A stretch of 64,000 nt of DNA from contig NZ_SRZC01000020.1 in assembly GCF_004792655.1 (NCBI RefSeq), positions 16,861 to 80,860 of the forward strand. The letters run 5' to 3'. Shown one piece after another: positions 26,615-35,112 of the stretch. The notes below the pieces were generated by a model. It saw nothing but the letters and a program-made list of their open reading frames with translations, searched no databases and was not told the origin of the DNA. The DNA is from Palleniella muris. GTDB lineage: Bacteria > Bacteroidota > Bacteroidia > Bacteroidales > Bacteroidaceae. Both the position numbers and the translations under genes were made by a program. Every line of letters starts with the position of its first letter. Position 1 is the first letter of the stretch.

Positions 26615-27691
26615 TCAAAGGTTAAGCTTGTTTTGTATCGTTTTGCTTATTTGTTGCACTTTCTTTCCCTGCTTCGAGATGTCCGAGGCTACTTCTTCGC
26701 TTACCCCTTTCACGGCGTCGGTCACCTCCATTCGTGCCGAATGGATAGAGGAAAGGAACTCGCTGAACGCCGATTGCATCTTCGATGGCTGGCGCTTCTT
26801 TCTGTCTGCGTCAGGGTTTGTCACGATTTTTATTCCTTTCTCGCGTATGGAGATGTCAAGGTCAGAATCAGCCATTATCGGGTCGCCGTCATAATGTATG
26901 ACTCCCGGTTCTGTGCGGTGGATGCGCACATGCTTGGAGCGGAAAGTCTTTATCTTAGAATTCTTGTCAAGTGTCTTGTTGAACATGTCTATCGACACCT
27001 GTGCAGCCTCAAGCATGTCAAACGGTTCCATGATGATGATGTCCATCAGCCCGTCACGCATGGAAGCCTGTGGTGCTATGTAGGCATCATTGCCATATTG
27101 CGACGCGTTGGCTATGGATATGAGGAACGCCTCATGCTTCTTTGTGCCATTCTCGTCCTCTATGATATATGTCTCTGGCTTGTACTTCAGCCCTTCCTTC
27201 AGCACATTCTCGACATAAGTGATGGGGCCGCGCTTGCCGGCGTTTGCGAATTTCATGGATATGAAAGCGTCAAACCCCATGCCGCATGTGCAGAAGAAAG
27301 GCATGGAGTTTATCACGCCATAGTCAAGGTCATGGATTTCGCATTTGTTGATTACCTCAATTGCACCCTTTGCATTCAGTGGCAGCATCAGGTGGCGTGC
27401 AAGACCGTTGCCGGAGCCGCATGGGATTATGCCGAGAGCCGTATGCGTGTTGACAATGGCACGCGCCACCTCATTGACGGTGCCGTCTCCGCCGACAGCG
27501 ACAGCAATGTCGTAGTTCTCCTCGACAGCTTTGCGAGCCAGTTCCGAGGCATGCCCCGCATATTTTGTCTCAGCTATGGTGTAACAAAATTTGTCCTTGT
27601 CAAGAATCGTGTCAATAAGGTTGGGAATCCCGGCCTTGCTGATTGTCCCGGAAATAGGATTGAGTATGAAAACAATTTTCTTTTTATCCAT
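26615..27691 (-). CDS. Diacylglycerol/sphingoid-type lipid kinase (YegS/BmrU family)
   Basis: ATP-dependent lipid kinase of the diacylglycerol kinase catalytic family. The start at 27691 gives MDKKKIVFILNPISGTISKAG, then the nucleotide-binding VAVGGDGTVNEVARAI and GIIPCGSGNGLARHL, all diagnostic. HYDGDPIM occurs in the C-terminal beta domain. The last 60 residues (after VTNPDADRKKRQ) form a helical tail that is not part of the family core. A TAATTTTG promoter box lies at 27750-27757, 59 bases upstream, which rules out the earlier in-frame ATG at 27730 as the sole start. It is transcribed divergently from the serine palmitoyltransferase gene, so the lipid acted on could be a sphingoid or ceramide. 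Confidence 0.87.
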   Translation of the reverse strand: MDKKKIVFILNPISGTISKAGIPNLIDTILDKDKFCYTIAETKYAGHASELARKAVEENYDIAVAVGGDGTVNEVARAIVNTHTALGIIPCGSGNGLARHLMLPLNAKGAIEVINKCEIHDLDYGVINSMPFFCTCGMGFDAFISMKFANAGKRGPITYVENVLKEGLKYKPETYIIEDENGTKKHEAFLISIANASQYGNDAYIAPQASMRDGLMDIIIMEPFDMLEAAQVSIDMFNKTLDKNSKIKTFRSKHVRIHRTEPGVIHYDGDPIMADSDLDISIREKGIKIVTNPDADRKKRQPSKMQSAFSEFLSSIHSARMEVTDAVKGVSEEVASDISKQGKKVQQISKTIQNKLNL

Positions 27692-27749
27692 AATTGAAAT
27701 ATGTGCAGCAGATGACAAAAAGATTGTCACTCACTGTGGCATTTAGTTG

Positions 27750-27757
27750 CAAAATTA
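27750..27757 (-). promoter_or_regulatory. Promoter -7 element for the lipid kinase gene
   Basis: The minus strand reads TAATTTTG about 59 bases upstream of the start codon. Confidence 0.5.
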
Positions 27758-27852
27758 CTAAAAAAATCAATGATTTGCGCAATAGATATAAAATATTTTT
27801 ACATGAAATGCACTTTTTTTACTCCTTTGTGTACTTTATTAAAGTTTTTTTG

Positions 27853-27860
27853 TACCTTTG
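27853..27860 (+). promoter_or_regulatory. Promoter -7 element for the serine palmitoyltransferase gene
   Basis: TACCTTTG lies 42 bases before the ATG at 27903. A TTTG at 27826-27829 is 23 bases upstream, slightly far for the -33 box. The start point near 27867 argues against a start codon at 27858. Confidence 0.5.
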
Positions 27861-27902
27861 CATACAGAAAAATCATATTATACGAAAGTATACCTATATA
27901 AA

Positions 27903-29090
27903 ATGGGACAATTATCAGAAAAATTCAAGAGTTATCGTCTGCCACAGAAGTTTATGGAGGCAGGTGTGTATCCTTATTTCCGTGAGATACTCGGCAGGCA
28001 GGGTACAGAGGTGGAAATGGGAGGTCATAAGGTGCTTATGTTCGGCTCAAATGCATATACAGGTCTTGTTGGTGACAACCGCATCTGCGAGGCTGCCAAG
28101 GCAGCAATAGACAAGTATGGTACAGGTTGTGCCGGCAGCCGTTTTCTTAATGGCACGCTTGACATACACGTGAAACTGGAAAAGGACCTTGCGGAATTCG
28201 TGCATAAGGATGAGGCTTTGTGCTTCTCAACAGGATTCTCTGTTAACGCAGGCGTCATTGCTATGGTTTGTGGTCGTGAGGACTATATCATCTGTGACGA
28301 CCGCGACCATGCTTCCATTGTTGATGGCCGCCGACTCAGTTTTGCAAAGCAGTTGAAATACAAGCATAACGACATGGAAGACCTTGAGAACATCCTCAAG
28401 AAACTTCCTTACGAGGCTGTGAAACTTATCGTTGTCGATGGTGTCTTCTCCATGGAGGGCGACCTTGCCAACCTCCCTGCGATAGTGGAACTGAAGCATA
28501 AGTACAACTGCTCTATAATGGTTGACGAGGCTCACGGTCTTGGTGTGTTCGGCAAGAACGGACGCGGTGTGTGTGACCATTTCGGACTTACGGACGAGGT
28601 TGACCTCATCATGGGCACATTCTCCAAGTCTCTTGCTTCTATCGGCGGTTTCATTGCCGGCGATTGGGACACAATCAATTTCCTGCGTCATAGTGCGCGC
28701 ACATACATCTTCTCAGCGTCAAACACTCCTGCAGCGACAGCAGCAGCGCAGAAGGCTCTCGATATTCTTAAGGAAGAGCCGGAGATTATAGAGAAATTAT
28801 GGGATGTGACCAATTATGCCCTTAAGCGTTTCAAGGAAGAGGGCTTTGAGATTGGCGATACAGAGTCACCAATCATTCCGCTTTATGTGCGTGATGTTGA
28901 CAAGACATTCCTCATAACAGCACTTGCTTTCGAGCGTGGTGTGTTCATCAACCCTGTTGTGCCACCGGCTTGCGCTCCGACAGATACGCTTGTGAGATAT
29001 GCTCTCATGGCAACTCACACAAAAGAGCAGGTTGACCGCTCAGTGGAAATCCTGAAGCAGATATTTGTGGAGCAGGGTGTGATCAAATAG
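27903..29090 (+). CDS. spt: Serine palmitoyltransferase
   Basis: Pyridoxal-phosphate enzyme of the alpha-oxoamine synthase family. It is most likely the serine palmitoyltransferase that starts sphingolipid synthesis from serine and an acyl-CoA, a hallmark of Bacteroidota. MGQLSEKFKSYRLPQKFM, GVYPYFREI and MFGSNAYTGL match Bacteroidota SPT. The PLP features are DDRDHASIVDG, VDEAHGLGVFG and the lysine in GTFSKSLASIGGF. The length is 395 aa. 2-amino-3-ketobutyrate CoA ligase or 8-amino-7-oxononanoate synthase are alternatives, but the N-terminal block favours SPT. A perfect 17-bp stem terminator follows. Confidence 0.88.
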   Translation: MGQLSEKFKSYRLPQKFMEAGVYPYFREILGRQGTEVEMGGHKVLMFGSNAYTGLVGDNRICEAAKAAIDKYGTGCAGSRFLNGTLDIHVKLEKDLAEFVHKDEALCFSTGFSVNAGVIAMVCGREDYIICDDRDHASIVDGRRLSFAKQLKYKHNDMEDLENILKKLPYEAVKLIVVDGVFSMEGDLANLPAIVELKHKYNCSIMVDEAHGLGVFGKNGRGVCDHFGLTDEVDLIMGTFSKSLASIGGFIAGDWDTINFLRHSARTYIFSASNTPAATAAAQKALDILKEEPEIIEKLWDVTNYALKRFKEEGFEIGDTESPIIPLYVRDVDKTFLITALAFERGVFINPVVPPACAPTDTLVRYALMATHTKEQVDRSVEILKQIFVEQGVIK

Positions 29091-29144
29091 TCCTTGCGCA
29101 AAGTTTATTTGCTAATATGTTCGTGAAAGCGAACCTCGTTTTAT

Positions 29145-29196
29145 AAAAATATCTCCTTGCAAACCGGCAATGTGCCATGTGCAAGGAGATATTTTT
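29145..29196. terminator. Terminator after serine palmitoyltransferase gene
   Basis: A perfect 17-bp stem (AAAAATATCTCCTTGCA at 29145-29161 with its complement at 29180-29196) is A-rich on one side and T-rich on the other, so it can work in both directions. Confidence 0.85.
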
Positions 29197-29206
29197 ATAT
29201 TGTTAT

Positions 29207-29371
29207 CGTCCGGAAAAAAAACAATGACAAGCACCAAACTCTTATATATCATCATTTTATGAGGTTTTCTTCAAAATGGGCTTGTCTTGCAAACCGCTAA
29301 CGCGGTTCTCTGCACAGGAACATCTGGATATTGCGCGCGCAATCAGAGATGTATTTTGTGTTTTACCGACA
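29207..29371 (-). mobile_element. 165-bp MITE-like element, copy 2
   Basis: Inverted copy of the element at 9606-9772. Read on the minus strand it begins GTCGGTAAAACACAAAATAC, keeps the CCGC/GCGG hairpin and AAGAAAACCTCATAA, and ends TTTTTTTTCCGGAC. The terminal repeats have one or two changes relative to copy 1. It lies between a terminator and the 22-bp repeat cluster. Confidence 0.7.
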
Positions 29372-29442
29372 CCAATATATTTTTTTTGTTGTAATGTTGT
29401 GGGATGTAGATTGTCACTTTTGATACCCATTTGACCGGCGTC

Positions 29443-29530
29443 GCGAAAGGTATCACTTTGTAGGGCAGATTGTTACTTTTTGCGTTGTAAAGTGTTATCT
29501 TTTGCGGGATAAAGTGACACCTTTTGCTCT
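29443..29530. repeat. 22-bp periodic near-palindrome cluster, locus B
   Basis: Four consecutive 22-base units start at 29443, 29465, 29487 and 29509, each with a core such as GAAAGGTATCACTTT or AAAGTGTTATCTTTTG. A further isolated half unit, GATTGTCACTTTTG, occurs at 29409. The cluster lies in the gap between the serine palmitoyltransferase gene and the convergent gene ending at 29574. The 29091-29573 gap holds no gene. Confidence 0.7.
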
Positions 29531-29573
29531 GTTGTTTGTAATCCGGTGAAAATCAAATGGTTAATATTGTTTG

Positions 29574-30203
29574 CTATTTTGTGAATTCGTAGATTTCAAA
29601 ATCCCTGTATGGCCTGACAAACAGCATTATCAGTTTGTTGTCATTTATCTTGTAAAGCGTGCCGGCAACAGAGTTCCGGCTTCCGTATTCTGTTTGTGGC
29701 TCATCGTTCACAGACCATCCGCCAAGGAATATCATTGATGTTGGCTTGTTGGCATATATGAATCCCGATTTGCGTTGGCTGCCGGCTGTCTTTTCAAAGA
29801 ATGGTTTGCCGTCTTGTTTTGTGAAGCGGCAGGCGAAGTAGTGGTAGGTGAATATTCCGTTGTTGTTTACTTGTATGGAGCGCACGCGATGATACCCGCG
29901 TAAATCTTCAAGTGAAATTTCATGTTCTTTTTGGTTTAAAAGTTTCTCGACAGCCTTACGGTTCTTGATGCCATGATCACTGTTGTCAAGTGTTGACAAT
30001 ATGCCCAGTGCCTTTTCCTTGCACATTACCAACGCGTCGTAGTCGTCATGTAAGATTGTACCTCTTAGTGACGGGCTGACATAAGACTCCTCCAATGCCT
30101 TTGCTGACATTTCTCTTTGCATGCCATTGTTGCTGCTTTGGGCACACAAATTTATGTCTTGGAATAACAATAAGATTGTAATGGCTAATATCGTTTTTGT
30201 CAT
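29574..30203 (-). CDS. Secreted protein of unknown function
   Basis: A 209-aa exported protein with a hydrophobic signal peptide (MTKTILAITILLLFQDINLC followed by AQ). The mature part has ILHDDYDALVMCKEKALGIL, LEDLRGYHRVRSIQVNN and FLGGWSVNDEPQTEYGSRN, which resemble a Bacteroidota domain of unknown function, possibly DUF4893. I am not certain of that family. The start at 30203 is preferred over 30239 because a TACCTTTG box at 30242-30249 places the transcript start near 30235. No enzyme motif is visible. Confidence 0.65.
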   Translation of the reverse strand: MTKTILAITILLLFQDINLCAQSSNNGMQREMSAKALEESYVSPSLRGTILHDDYDALVMCKEKALGILSTLDNSDHGIKNRKAVEKLLNQKEHEISLEDLRGYHRVRSIQVNNNGIFTYHYFACRFTKQDGKPFFEKTAGSQRKSGFIYANKPTSMIFLGGWSVNDEPQTEYGSRNSVAGTLYKINDNKLIMLFVRPYRDFEIYEFTK

Positions 30204-30241
30204 TTTTTTTGATGTCGTGGTTGTTATGGAAATTTCCAATG

Positions 30242-30249
30242 CAAAGGTA
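30242..30249 (-). promoter_or_regulatory. Promoter -7 element for the secreted-protein gene
   Basis: The minus strand reads TACCTTTG, 39 bases upstream of the start codon at 30203. Confidence 0.45.
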
Positions 30250-30392
30250 ATAATTCAATCTGAATGGCGCAAACTTTTCCGGCTAAACATCAAACAATGT
30301 GGATGTGATATTAATAATATAATGTATATAGTCCGGAAAAGGATTGATTTATGTCTAATCATTGACGAAGATGTAAAAAAAACGCTTTATAA

Positions 30393-30424
30393 TTTGCATG
30401 GTTCGGAAAAAAGCAGTAACTTTG
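30393..30424 (+). promoter_or_regulatory. Promoter of tRNA-Pro
   Basis: TTTG (30393-30396) and TAACTTTG (30417-30424), with a 20-base spacer, lie 50 bases before the tRNA. Confidence 0.7.
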
Positions 30425-30473
30425 CATTCGCAATTCGGGGATGATTCCTGAATGATGCGAAAACAAAACCTTT

Positions 30474-30548
30474 CGGGGTGTAGCGCAGTCCGGTTAGCGC
30501 ACCTGCTTTGGGAGCAGGGGGTCCCAGGTTCGAATCCTGGTACCCCGA
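30474..30548 (+). tRNA. tRNA-Pro (TGG anticodon)
   Basis: A 75-nt cloverleaf. The acceptor CGGGGTG pairs with TACCCCG. The anticodon stem-loop is CCTGC-TTTGGGA-GCAGG with TGG at 30509-30511, and the T arm is CCAGGTTCGAATCCTGG. CCA is not encoded. A 15-bp hairpin terminator follows at 30555-30590. Confidence 0.96.
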
Positions 30549-30554
30549 CAAAAC

Positions 30555-30590
30555 AAAGAGACTTAAGCACACTGCTTAAGTCTCTTTTGT
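30555..30590 (+). terminator. Terminator of tRNA-Pro
   Basis: AAAGAGACTTAAGCA (30555-30569) pairs perfectly with the complement at 30573-30587, ending in a T-rich run. Confidence 0.85.
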
Positions 30591-30620
30591 TTTATCCGGT
30601 TTTAATGGAGATACATTTTT

Positions 30621-31484
30621 ATGGGAAACAAAAAACACAAATGGTCCATCCTTCCCGGACAGGAGCTTACAGAGATGGACAAACAGATACTGTATTGGCA
30701 GAATCGCTCAAAGAGTGTGCCAAGCCGTGACTTGGTGAAGACTCCTGAGCAGATAGAAGGCATACGCCGTGCAGGTGTGGTCAATACCGGAGTGCTCGAT
30801 GCTGTTGCGGCAGTGATTCGTCCGGGCATGTCCACTCAGGAAATAGATGATATATGTATGGCATACTGCAAGGAACATGATGCTGTTCCTGCCTGTCTCG
30901 GATATGAAGGTTTTCCAAAGTCTGTATGTGTCAGTGTCAACGAATGCGTATGCCATGGCATACCGAAGCCAAACCAGATTCTCCACGAGGGTGACATCGT
31001 TAACGTTGACTTCACGACTATCCTTGATGGTTACTATGCTGATGCATCTCGTATGTTCATTGTTGGCGGAAAGACCTCCCTGGAGTGTGAGCAGCTTGTG
31101 CGTGTGGCAAAGGAATGCCTTGAGATAGGCATGGAGGCAGCCAAGCCTTATTGCTTCGTTGGCGACATTGGAAACGCAATACAGAAGCATGCCCACAAAT
31201 ACCATTACGGTGTGGTCCGTGACCTTTGCGGGCATGGTGTAGGTCTGAAATTCCATGAAGAGCCGGACATCGCCCATTTCGGAAAGAAGGGCAGTGGCAT
31301 GCTCCTTGTACCTGGCATGGTCTTCACCATAGAGCCGATGATCAACATGGGCACTTACAAAGTCTTTATTGACGCAGATGACCCATTCGGCTGGGAGGTG
31401 ATTTCTGAGGACGAGCTGCCTTCTGCTCAGTGGGAGCATACACTTCTGATGACGGAAAGCGGTGTTGAGGTACTGTCCTATTAG
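30621..31484 (+). CDS. map: Methionine aminopeptidase, type I
   Basis: Removes the initiator methionine from nascent proteins. The five metal ligands of the pita-bread fold are visible: Asp in VNVDFTTILDGYYADASRM (two), His in CGHGVGLKFHEEP, Glu in FTIEPMIN and Glu in QWEHTLLM. About 45 residues precede the catalytic domain (MGNKKHKWSILPGQELTEMD), an N-terminal extension also seen in other Bacteroidota members. No zinc finger is present. The gene is 29 bases upstream of tsaD, with which it probably shares a transcript. Confidence 0.95.
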   Translation: MGNKKHKWSILPGQELTEMDKQILYWQNRSKSVPSRDLVKTPEQIEGIRRAGVVNTGVLDAVAAVIRPGMSTQEIDDICMAYCKEHDAVPACLGYEGFPKSVCVSVNECVCHGIPKPNQILHEGDIVNVDFTTILDGYYADASRMFIVGGKTSLECEQLVRVAKECLEIGMEAAKPYCFVGDIGNAIQKHAHKYHYGVVRDLCGHGVGLKFHEEPDIAHFGKKGSGMLLVPGMVFTIEPMINMGTYKVFIDADDPFGWEVISEDELPSAQWEHTLLMTESGVEVLSY

Positions 31485-31513
31485 AGTGTTGATGTTAAAA
31501 AAATGAATGTGAC

Positions 31514-32545
31514 ATGGAAAAGAAACCTATATTCATTTTGGCGATAGAGTCCTCATGTGATGACACTTCGGCAGCAGTGTTGCGTGACGGTGTGCTTCTC
31601 AGCAATGTGACAGCTTCGCAGGCTGTCCATGAAGAGTACGGCGGAGTGGTGCCTGAGCTGGCTTCACGTGCGCATCAGCAGAATGTTGTGCCGGTCGTCG
31701 ATGCGGCATTGAAGCGTGCAAATGTAGCGAAGGAGGAACTCTCAGCCATAGCTTTCACGCGTGGTCCGGGGCTTATGGGCTCTTTGCTTGTCGGTGTGAA
31801 TTTCGCAAAGGGAATGGCGCGGGCGTTAGGCATACCGCTCATAGATGTCAATCATCTGCAAGGGCATGTCATGGCGCATTTCATAAAAGAAAGTGACGAT
31901 GATAAAAACCAGCCTCCGTTCCCGTTCCTGTGCCTGCTTGTCAGTGGCGGAAACTCACAGATTGTGAAGGTCAATGCCTATAACGACATGGAGATACTCG
32001 GGCAGACCATTGACGATGCTGCCGGAGAGGCGATAGACAAGTGCTCGAAGGTCATGGGACTTGGCTATCCGGGAGGTCCTATCATTGACCGTCTCGCACG
32101 TCAGGGCAATCCTAAGGCGTATCAGTTTTCGGAGCCGCACATACCGGGATTGGACTACAGTTTCTCGGGATTGAAGACATCATTCCTGTATAATCTGCGC
32201 AAATGGGTTGCGGAAGACGAGAATTTCATAGAGAATCACAAGGAAGACCTTGCCGCTTCCTTGGAATGGACGATTGTCGATATCTTGATGAAAAAACTGA
32301 AACTGGCAGCAAAGGAGACAGGAATAAAGCATATAGCTGTGGCTGGTGGCGTGTCTGCAAACAATGGATTGCGCAACGCGTTCCATGATTATGCCAAGCG
32401 ATTCGGGTGGACAATATATATCCCAAAGTTCGGTTATACTACCGACAATGCTGCGATGATAGGTATCGTTGGCACATATAAGTATCGTGACAAGGACTTT
32501 TGCGATATAGATGCTCCTGCATTCTCGAAAGTGACATTCAAGTGA
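31514..32545 (+). CDS. tsaD: tRNA threonylcarbamoyladenosine transferase TsaD
   Basis: Catalytic subunit of the complex that installs N6-threonylcarbamoyl-adenosine at position 37 of ANN-decoding tRNAs. ILAIESSCDDTSAAVL opens the ASKHA nucleotide-binding fold. VNHLQGHVMAH carries the metal-binding histidines, LLVSGGNSQIV binds nucleotide, and AVAGGVSANNGLR with TDNAAMIG completes the fold. The 343-aa length is standard. It acts in the cytoplasm with TsaB, TsaE and TsaC, which are not in this window. It follows map at 29 bases. Confidence 0.96.
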   Translation: MEKKPIFILAIESSCDDTSAAVLRDGVLLSNVTASQAVHEEYGGVVPELASRAHQQNVVPVVDAALKRANVAKEELSAIAFTRGPGLMGSLLVGVNFAKGMARALGIPLIDVNHLQGHVMAHFIKESDDDKNQPPFPFLCLLVSGGNSQIVKVNAYNDMEILGQTIDDAAGEAIDKCSKVMGLGYPGGPIIDRLARQGNPKAYQFSEPHIPGLDYSFSGLKTSFLYNLRKWVAEDENFIENHKEDLAASLEWTIVDILMKKLKLAAKETGIKHIAVAGGVSANNGLRNAFHDYAKRFGWTIYIPKFGYTTDNAAMIGIVGTYKYRDKDFCDIDAPAFSKVTFK

Positions 32546-32704
32546 TAATGAATCTGTGATGTTTCTTCCTGAAACCACTACGATTATGGAAGAAGCAGAG
32601 AGATTAACTTTATAATGAAAAACAAATCAAAAAACTCATAGCATCCTGAGGGTAAAGTCTGTTTCTGTGGTAGTGGACAGTGCAAGATGCGGATGCCTAA
32701 CATT

Positions 32705-33235
32705 ATGGAATTTGGAAACAAGGTACTGAGCAAGGAACTGCTTTCATTGCTTTACGAGTCAGATAAAACCGTTGGTACAGCGGAAAGTTGCACGGCAGGT
32801 GGCATAGCAAGTGCCATAACAATGGTTCCGGGCGCGTCAAACTATTTCAAGGGTGGAATCATCAGCTATTGGGATGACGTGAAAACCAATGTACTTGATG
32901 TCGATGCAGAAGTCATCGCAGAGAACACCGCAGTATGCGAGGACGTTGCCAAGCAGATGGTTCTTGGAGCAATCAATGCCCTTGGTGTGGATTATGCTGT
33001 GGCTTCAACCGGCTTTGCAGGTCCTGGTTCTGAAGGCGACATCCCAGTCGGTACGATATGGATAGCTTGTGGAAACAAGGATGAGCAAGTTACTCTCAAA
33101 CTCACGGATGACGAGGGACGTGACGAGAATGTCGGCAATGCTGTCACTAAAGCTCTGCGACTGCTTTTGGATTTTGTCAGTGCACATGAGCCAGCTCGCG
33201 TTGGTGAGGAAGTCGTGGAACTGATTGCTGAGTGA
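32705..33235 (+). CDS. pncC: CinA C-terminal family protein, nicotinamide-nucleotide amidase-like
   Basis: Stand-alone CinA C-terminal domain, the family that deamidates nicotinamide mononucleotide in pyridine nucleotide recycling. TVGTAESCTAGGIASAITMVPGAS contains the active-site serine region, and FKGGIISYWDDVKTNVL and ASTGFAGPGSEGDIPVGTIWIA are conserved. I favour the ATG at 32705 (MEFGNKVLSKELL, 176 aa). An in-frame ATG at 32687 would add six residues and is equally possible. It lies 160 bases after tsaD and 51 bases before the hemerythrin regulator. Confidence 0.88.
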   Translation: MEFGNKVLSKELLSLLYESDKTVGTAESCTAGGIASAITMVPGASNYFKGGIISYWDDVKTNVLDVDAEVIAENTAVCEDVAKQMVLGAINALGVDYAVASTGFAGPGSEGDIPVGTIWIACGNKDEQVTLKLTDDEGRDENVGNAVTKALRLLLDFVSAHEPARVGEEVVELIAE

Positions 33236-33286
33236 AACCTAATCTCTGCATCTCGTTCCTTAGGGGATTATTTTTGGAAGGGTATC

Positions 33287-34240
33287 ATGAAGATTCAGAA
33301 GATATACGAGGCATACGACCAGATGATTACACTGATAGGGGACAACTATAATCTCCTGCAGTCACTTGGCCGTTTCGGAATAAACCTTGGTTTTGGCGAC
33401 AAGACTGTGGAAGAGGTTTGTGAGGAGCAAGGGGTTGACACATACACTTTCCTTGCCCTTGTGAATTTCTCAATAAACGGGTTCAAGGAAATCGACGATG
33501 TTGATAAACTATCAGTGGAAACTCTTCTGAATTATCTTCGTTCATGCCATAGGTACTACCTGGATTTCCAGTTGCCTTTCATCCGCAAAGAGTTGATGCA
33601 GGCTTTGGATGAGAATGACAGTCTCGCAAACTTGATACTGAAGATTTATGATGAGTATGCTCATTCCGTCCATCAGCACATGCGGTATGAAGAGAAGGAG
33701 GTGTTCCCGTATGTGGAGAATCTCCTGGAAGGGAAAACTTCCTCACTGTATTCCATTGATACATATTTGCGCAACCATGGCAACACCGACAATAAACTGC
33801 GTGAATTGAAGAATATCATTATTAAGTATCTTCCTTCTGATGGGCTTCGCAACAATCTTTTGATGGCTGCGTTGCATGATATTTATAATAATGAGGAATG
33901 GCTTGTGCAGCACACAGATGTGGAGGAACATATCTTCATCCCTGCTATCCGCCACCTTGAGAACAGGCTGAGGCAGGATGATGTGTCTGTGAAGATATCC
34001 AGAATGATTCACCGTAATAAAGCGCAGGAAAGCCTGTCTTCGCGTGAGCGTGATGTGGTGGTAGCGCTTGTTCAGGGCATGTCAAACAAGGAAATAGCAG
34101 ACCATCTGTGTATATCTACCAATACGGTGATAACTCATCGTAGGAACATTGCCAAGAAACTGCAGATTCACTCGCCGGCAGGGTTGACGATTTATGCAAT
34201 CGTTAATAATTTGGTGGATATCTCAAGTGTGAAATTATAG
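33287..34240 (+). CDS. Hemerythrin-like domain fused to LuxR-type DNA-binding domain
   Basis: A 317-aa putative sensor-regulator. Residues 20-65 resemble the short N-terminal helical part of RIC/ScdA iron-sulfur repair proteins. Residues 85-235 form a hemerythrin-type four-helix bundle with candidate iron ligands in SCHRYYLDFQLP, HSVHQHMRYEEKEVFP, NHGNTDNK, LHDIYNNEEWL and TDVEEHIFIPAIRHLE. Residues 250-310 are a LuxR/GerE helix-turn-helix (LSSRERDVVVALVQGMSNKE, then TVITHRRNIAKKL). This suggests a di-iron centre that senses oxygen, nitric oxide or iron and controls DNA binding. The targets are unknown. The gene may be cotranscribed with pncC. Confidence 0.85.
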   Translation: MKIQKIYEAYDQMITLIGDNYNLLQSLGRFGINLGFGDKTVEEVCEEQGVDTYTFLALVNFSINGFKEIDDVDKLSVETLLNYLRSCHRYYLDFQLPFIRKELMQALDENDSLANLILKIYDEYAHSVHQHMRYEEKEVFPYVENLLEGKTSSLYSIDTYLRNHGNTDNKLRELKNIIIKYLPSDGLRNNLLMAALHDIYNNEEWLVQHTDVEEHIFIPAIRHLENRLRQDDVSVKISRMIHRNKAQESLSSRERDVVVALVQGMSNKEIADHLCISTNTVITHRRNIAKKLQIHSPAGLTIYAIVNNLVDISSVKL

Positions 34241-34275
34241 GATTGTATTATTTTTTTAAAATTGTCACCTGAATA

Positions 34276-34307
34276 TTTGGATTTATTGATAAAAATGTAT
34301 AATTTTG
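34276..34307 (+). promoter_or_regulatory. Promoter for the GldB-like lipoprotein gene
   Basis: TTTG (34276-34279) and TAATTTTG (34300-34307) have a 20-base spacer. The start point near 34314 leaves only about 19 bases before the TTG start codon. Confidence 0.7.
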
Positions 34308-34332
34308 TACAAAAATTAAAAATAGAATAGAT

Positions 34333-35112
34333 TTGAGAACAACATCATACATATTGGTATTGGTTTTTTGCCTGATGTCCATTGTTGGATGCCACCTGAG
34401 TTTTTGGCCGAAAACGGATGTGGATGATGAATTCATGATAGAACGTTATGACCGTATACAGAGCCGGTTTCTTACAACTGGTGATTTCTCGGCTCTTCAG
34501 CAGATGAGCACACAATATTCTATGGAAACCCGTACTCTGATTGAAAACGTGCTGTCAATAGGCAATGTTGACCAAGAGGACATAAACGAACGCCTTTTCA
34601 AATTTTATCAGGACTCTGTCCTCCAGAATATCATTTTGGAAGTGGGCAAGCAGTATTCCAATATAGATGACATTAAAGACGAAATGGCATCGGCATTTGC
34701 TTTCCTTAAAGATGAAATCCCGGAGTTTGAGATACCGAAAGTGTACACTCAGATAGGGGCGCTTGGGTCGAGTATAATCATCGGAGATGGAAATGTTGGG
34801 ATATGTCTGGACAAATATCTTGGGTCGGACTATTCTGTTTACAAGAAATACTATGCGGCACCACAGACAAAGTCAATGACACGGGAGAATATAGTTCCGG
34901 ATTGCTTGTTGTTTTATCTTGTATCGGTTTATCCGTTGAAGAATTTTGAGACAGCTCCACAGAAGGTACGCGACAACTACATAGGAAAAATAATGTATGT
35001 TGTCAACAAGGCTCTTGACAGACCTTTCTATGACACTCTTGACACTCATAGGGTTGAGGAGTTCCACAAGAAACATCCGGATTACACTTTGAGAAAAATA
35101 CTTGAACAATGA
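34333..35112 (+). CDS. GldB-related lipoprotein
   Basis: Predicted outer-membrane-directed lipoprotein related to gliding protein GldB. The signal peptide (RTTSYILVLVFCLMSIVG) ends at a lipobox cysteine. The body contains VYTQIGALGSSIIIGDGNVG, CLDKYLGSDYSVYKKYY and IVPDCLLFYLVSVYPL, strongly matching the GldB family. No ATG precedes the signal peptide, so translation probably starts at the TTG at 34333, consistent with the promoter position. Non-gliding Bacteroidales keep GldB homologues with an unclear role. It overlaps the DPP-IV gene by ATGA, suggesting translational coupling. Confidence 0.82.
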   Translation: MRTTSYILVLVFCLMSIVGCHLSFWPKTDVDDEFMIERYDRIQSRFLTTGDFSALQQMSTQYSMETRTLIENVLSIGNVDQEDINERLFKFYQDSVLQNIILEVGKQYSNIDDIKDEMASAFAFLKDEIPEFEIPKVYTQIGALGSSIIIGDGNVGICLDKYLGSDYSVYKKYYAAPQTKSMTRENIVPDCLLFYLVSVYPLKNFETAPQKVRDNYIGKIMYVVNKALDRPFYDTLDTHRVEEFHKKHPDYTLRKILEQ

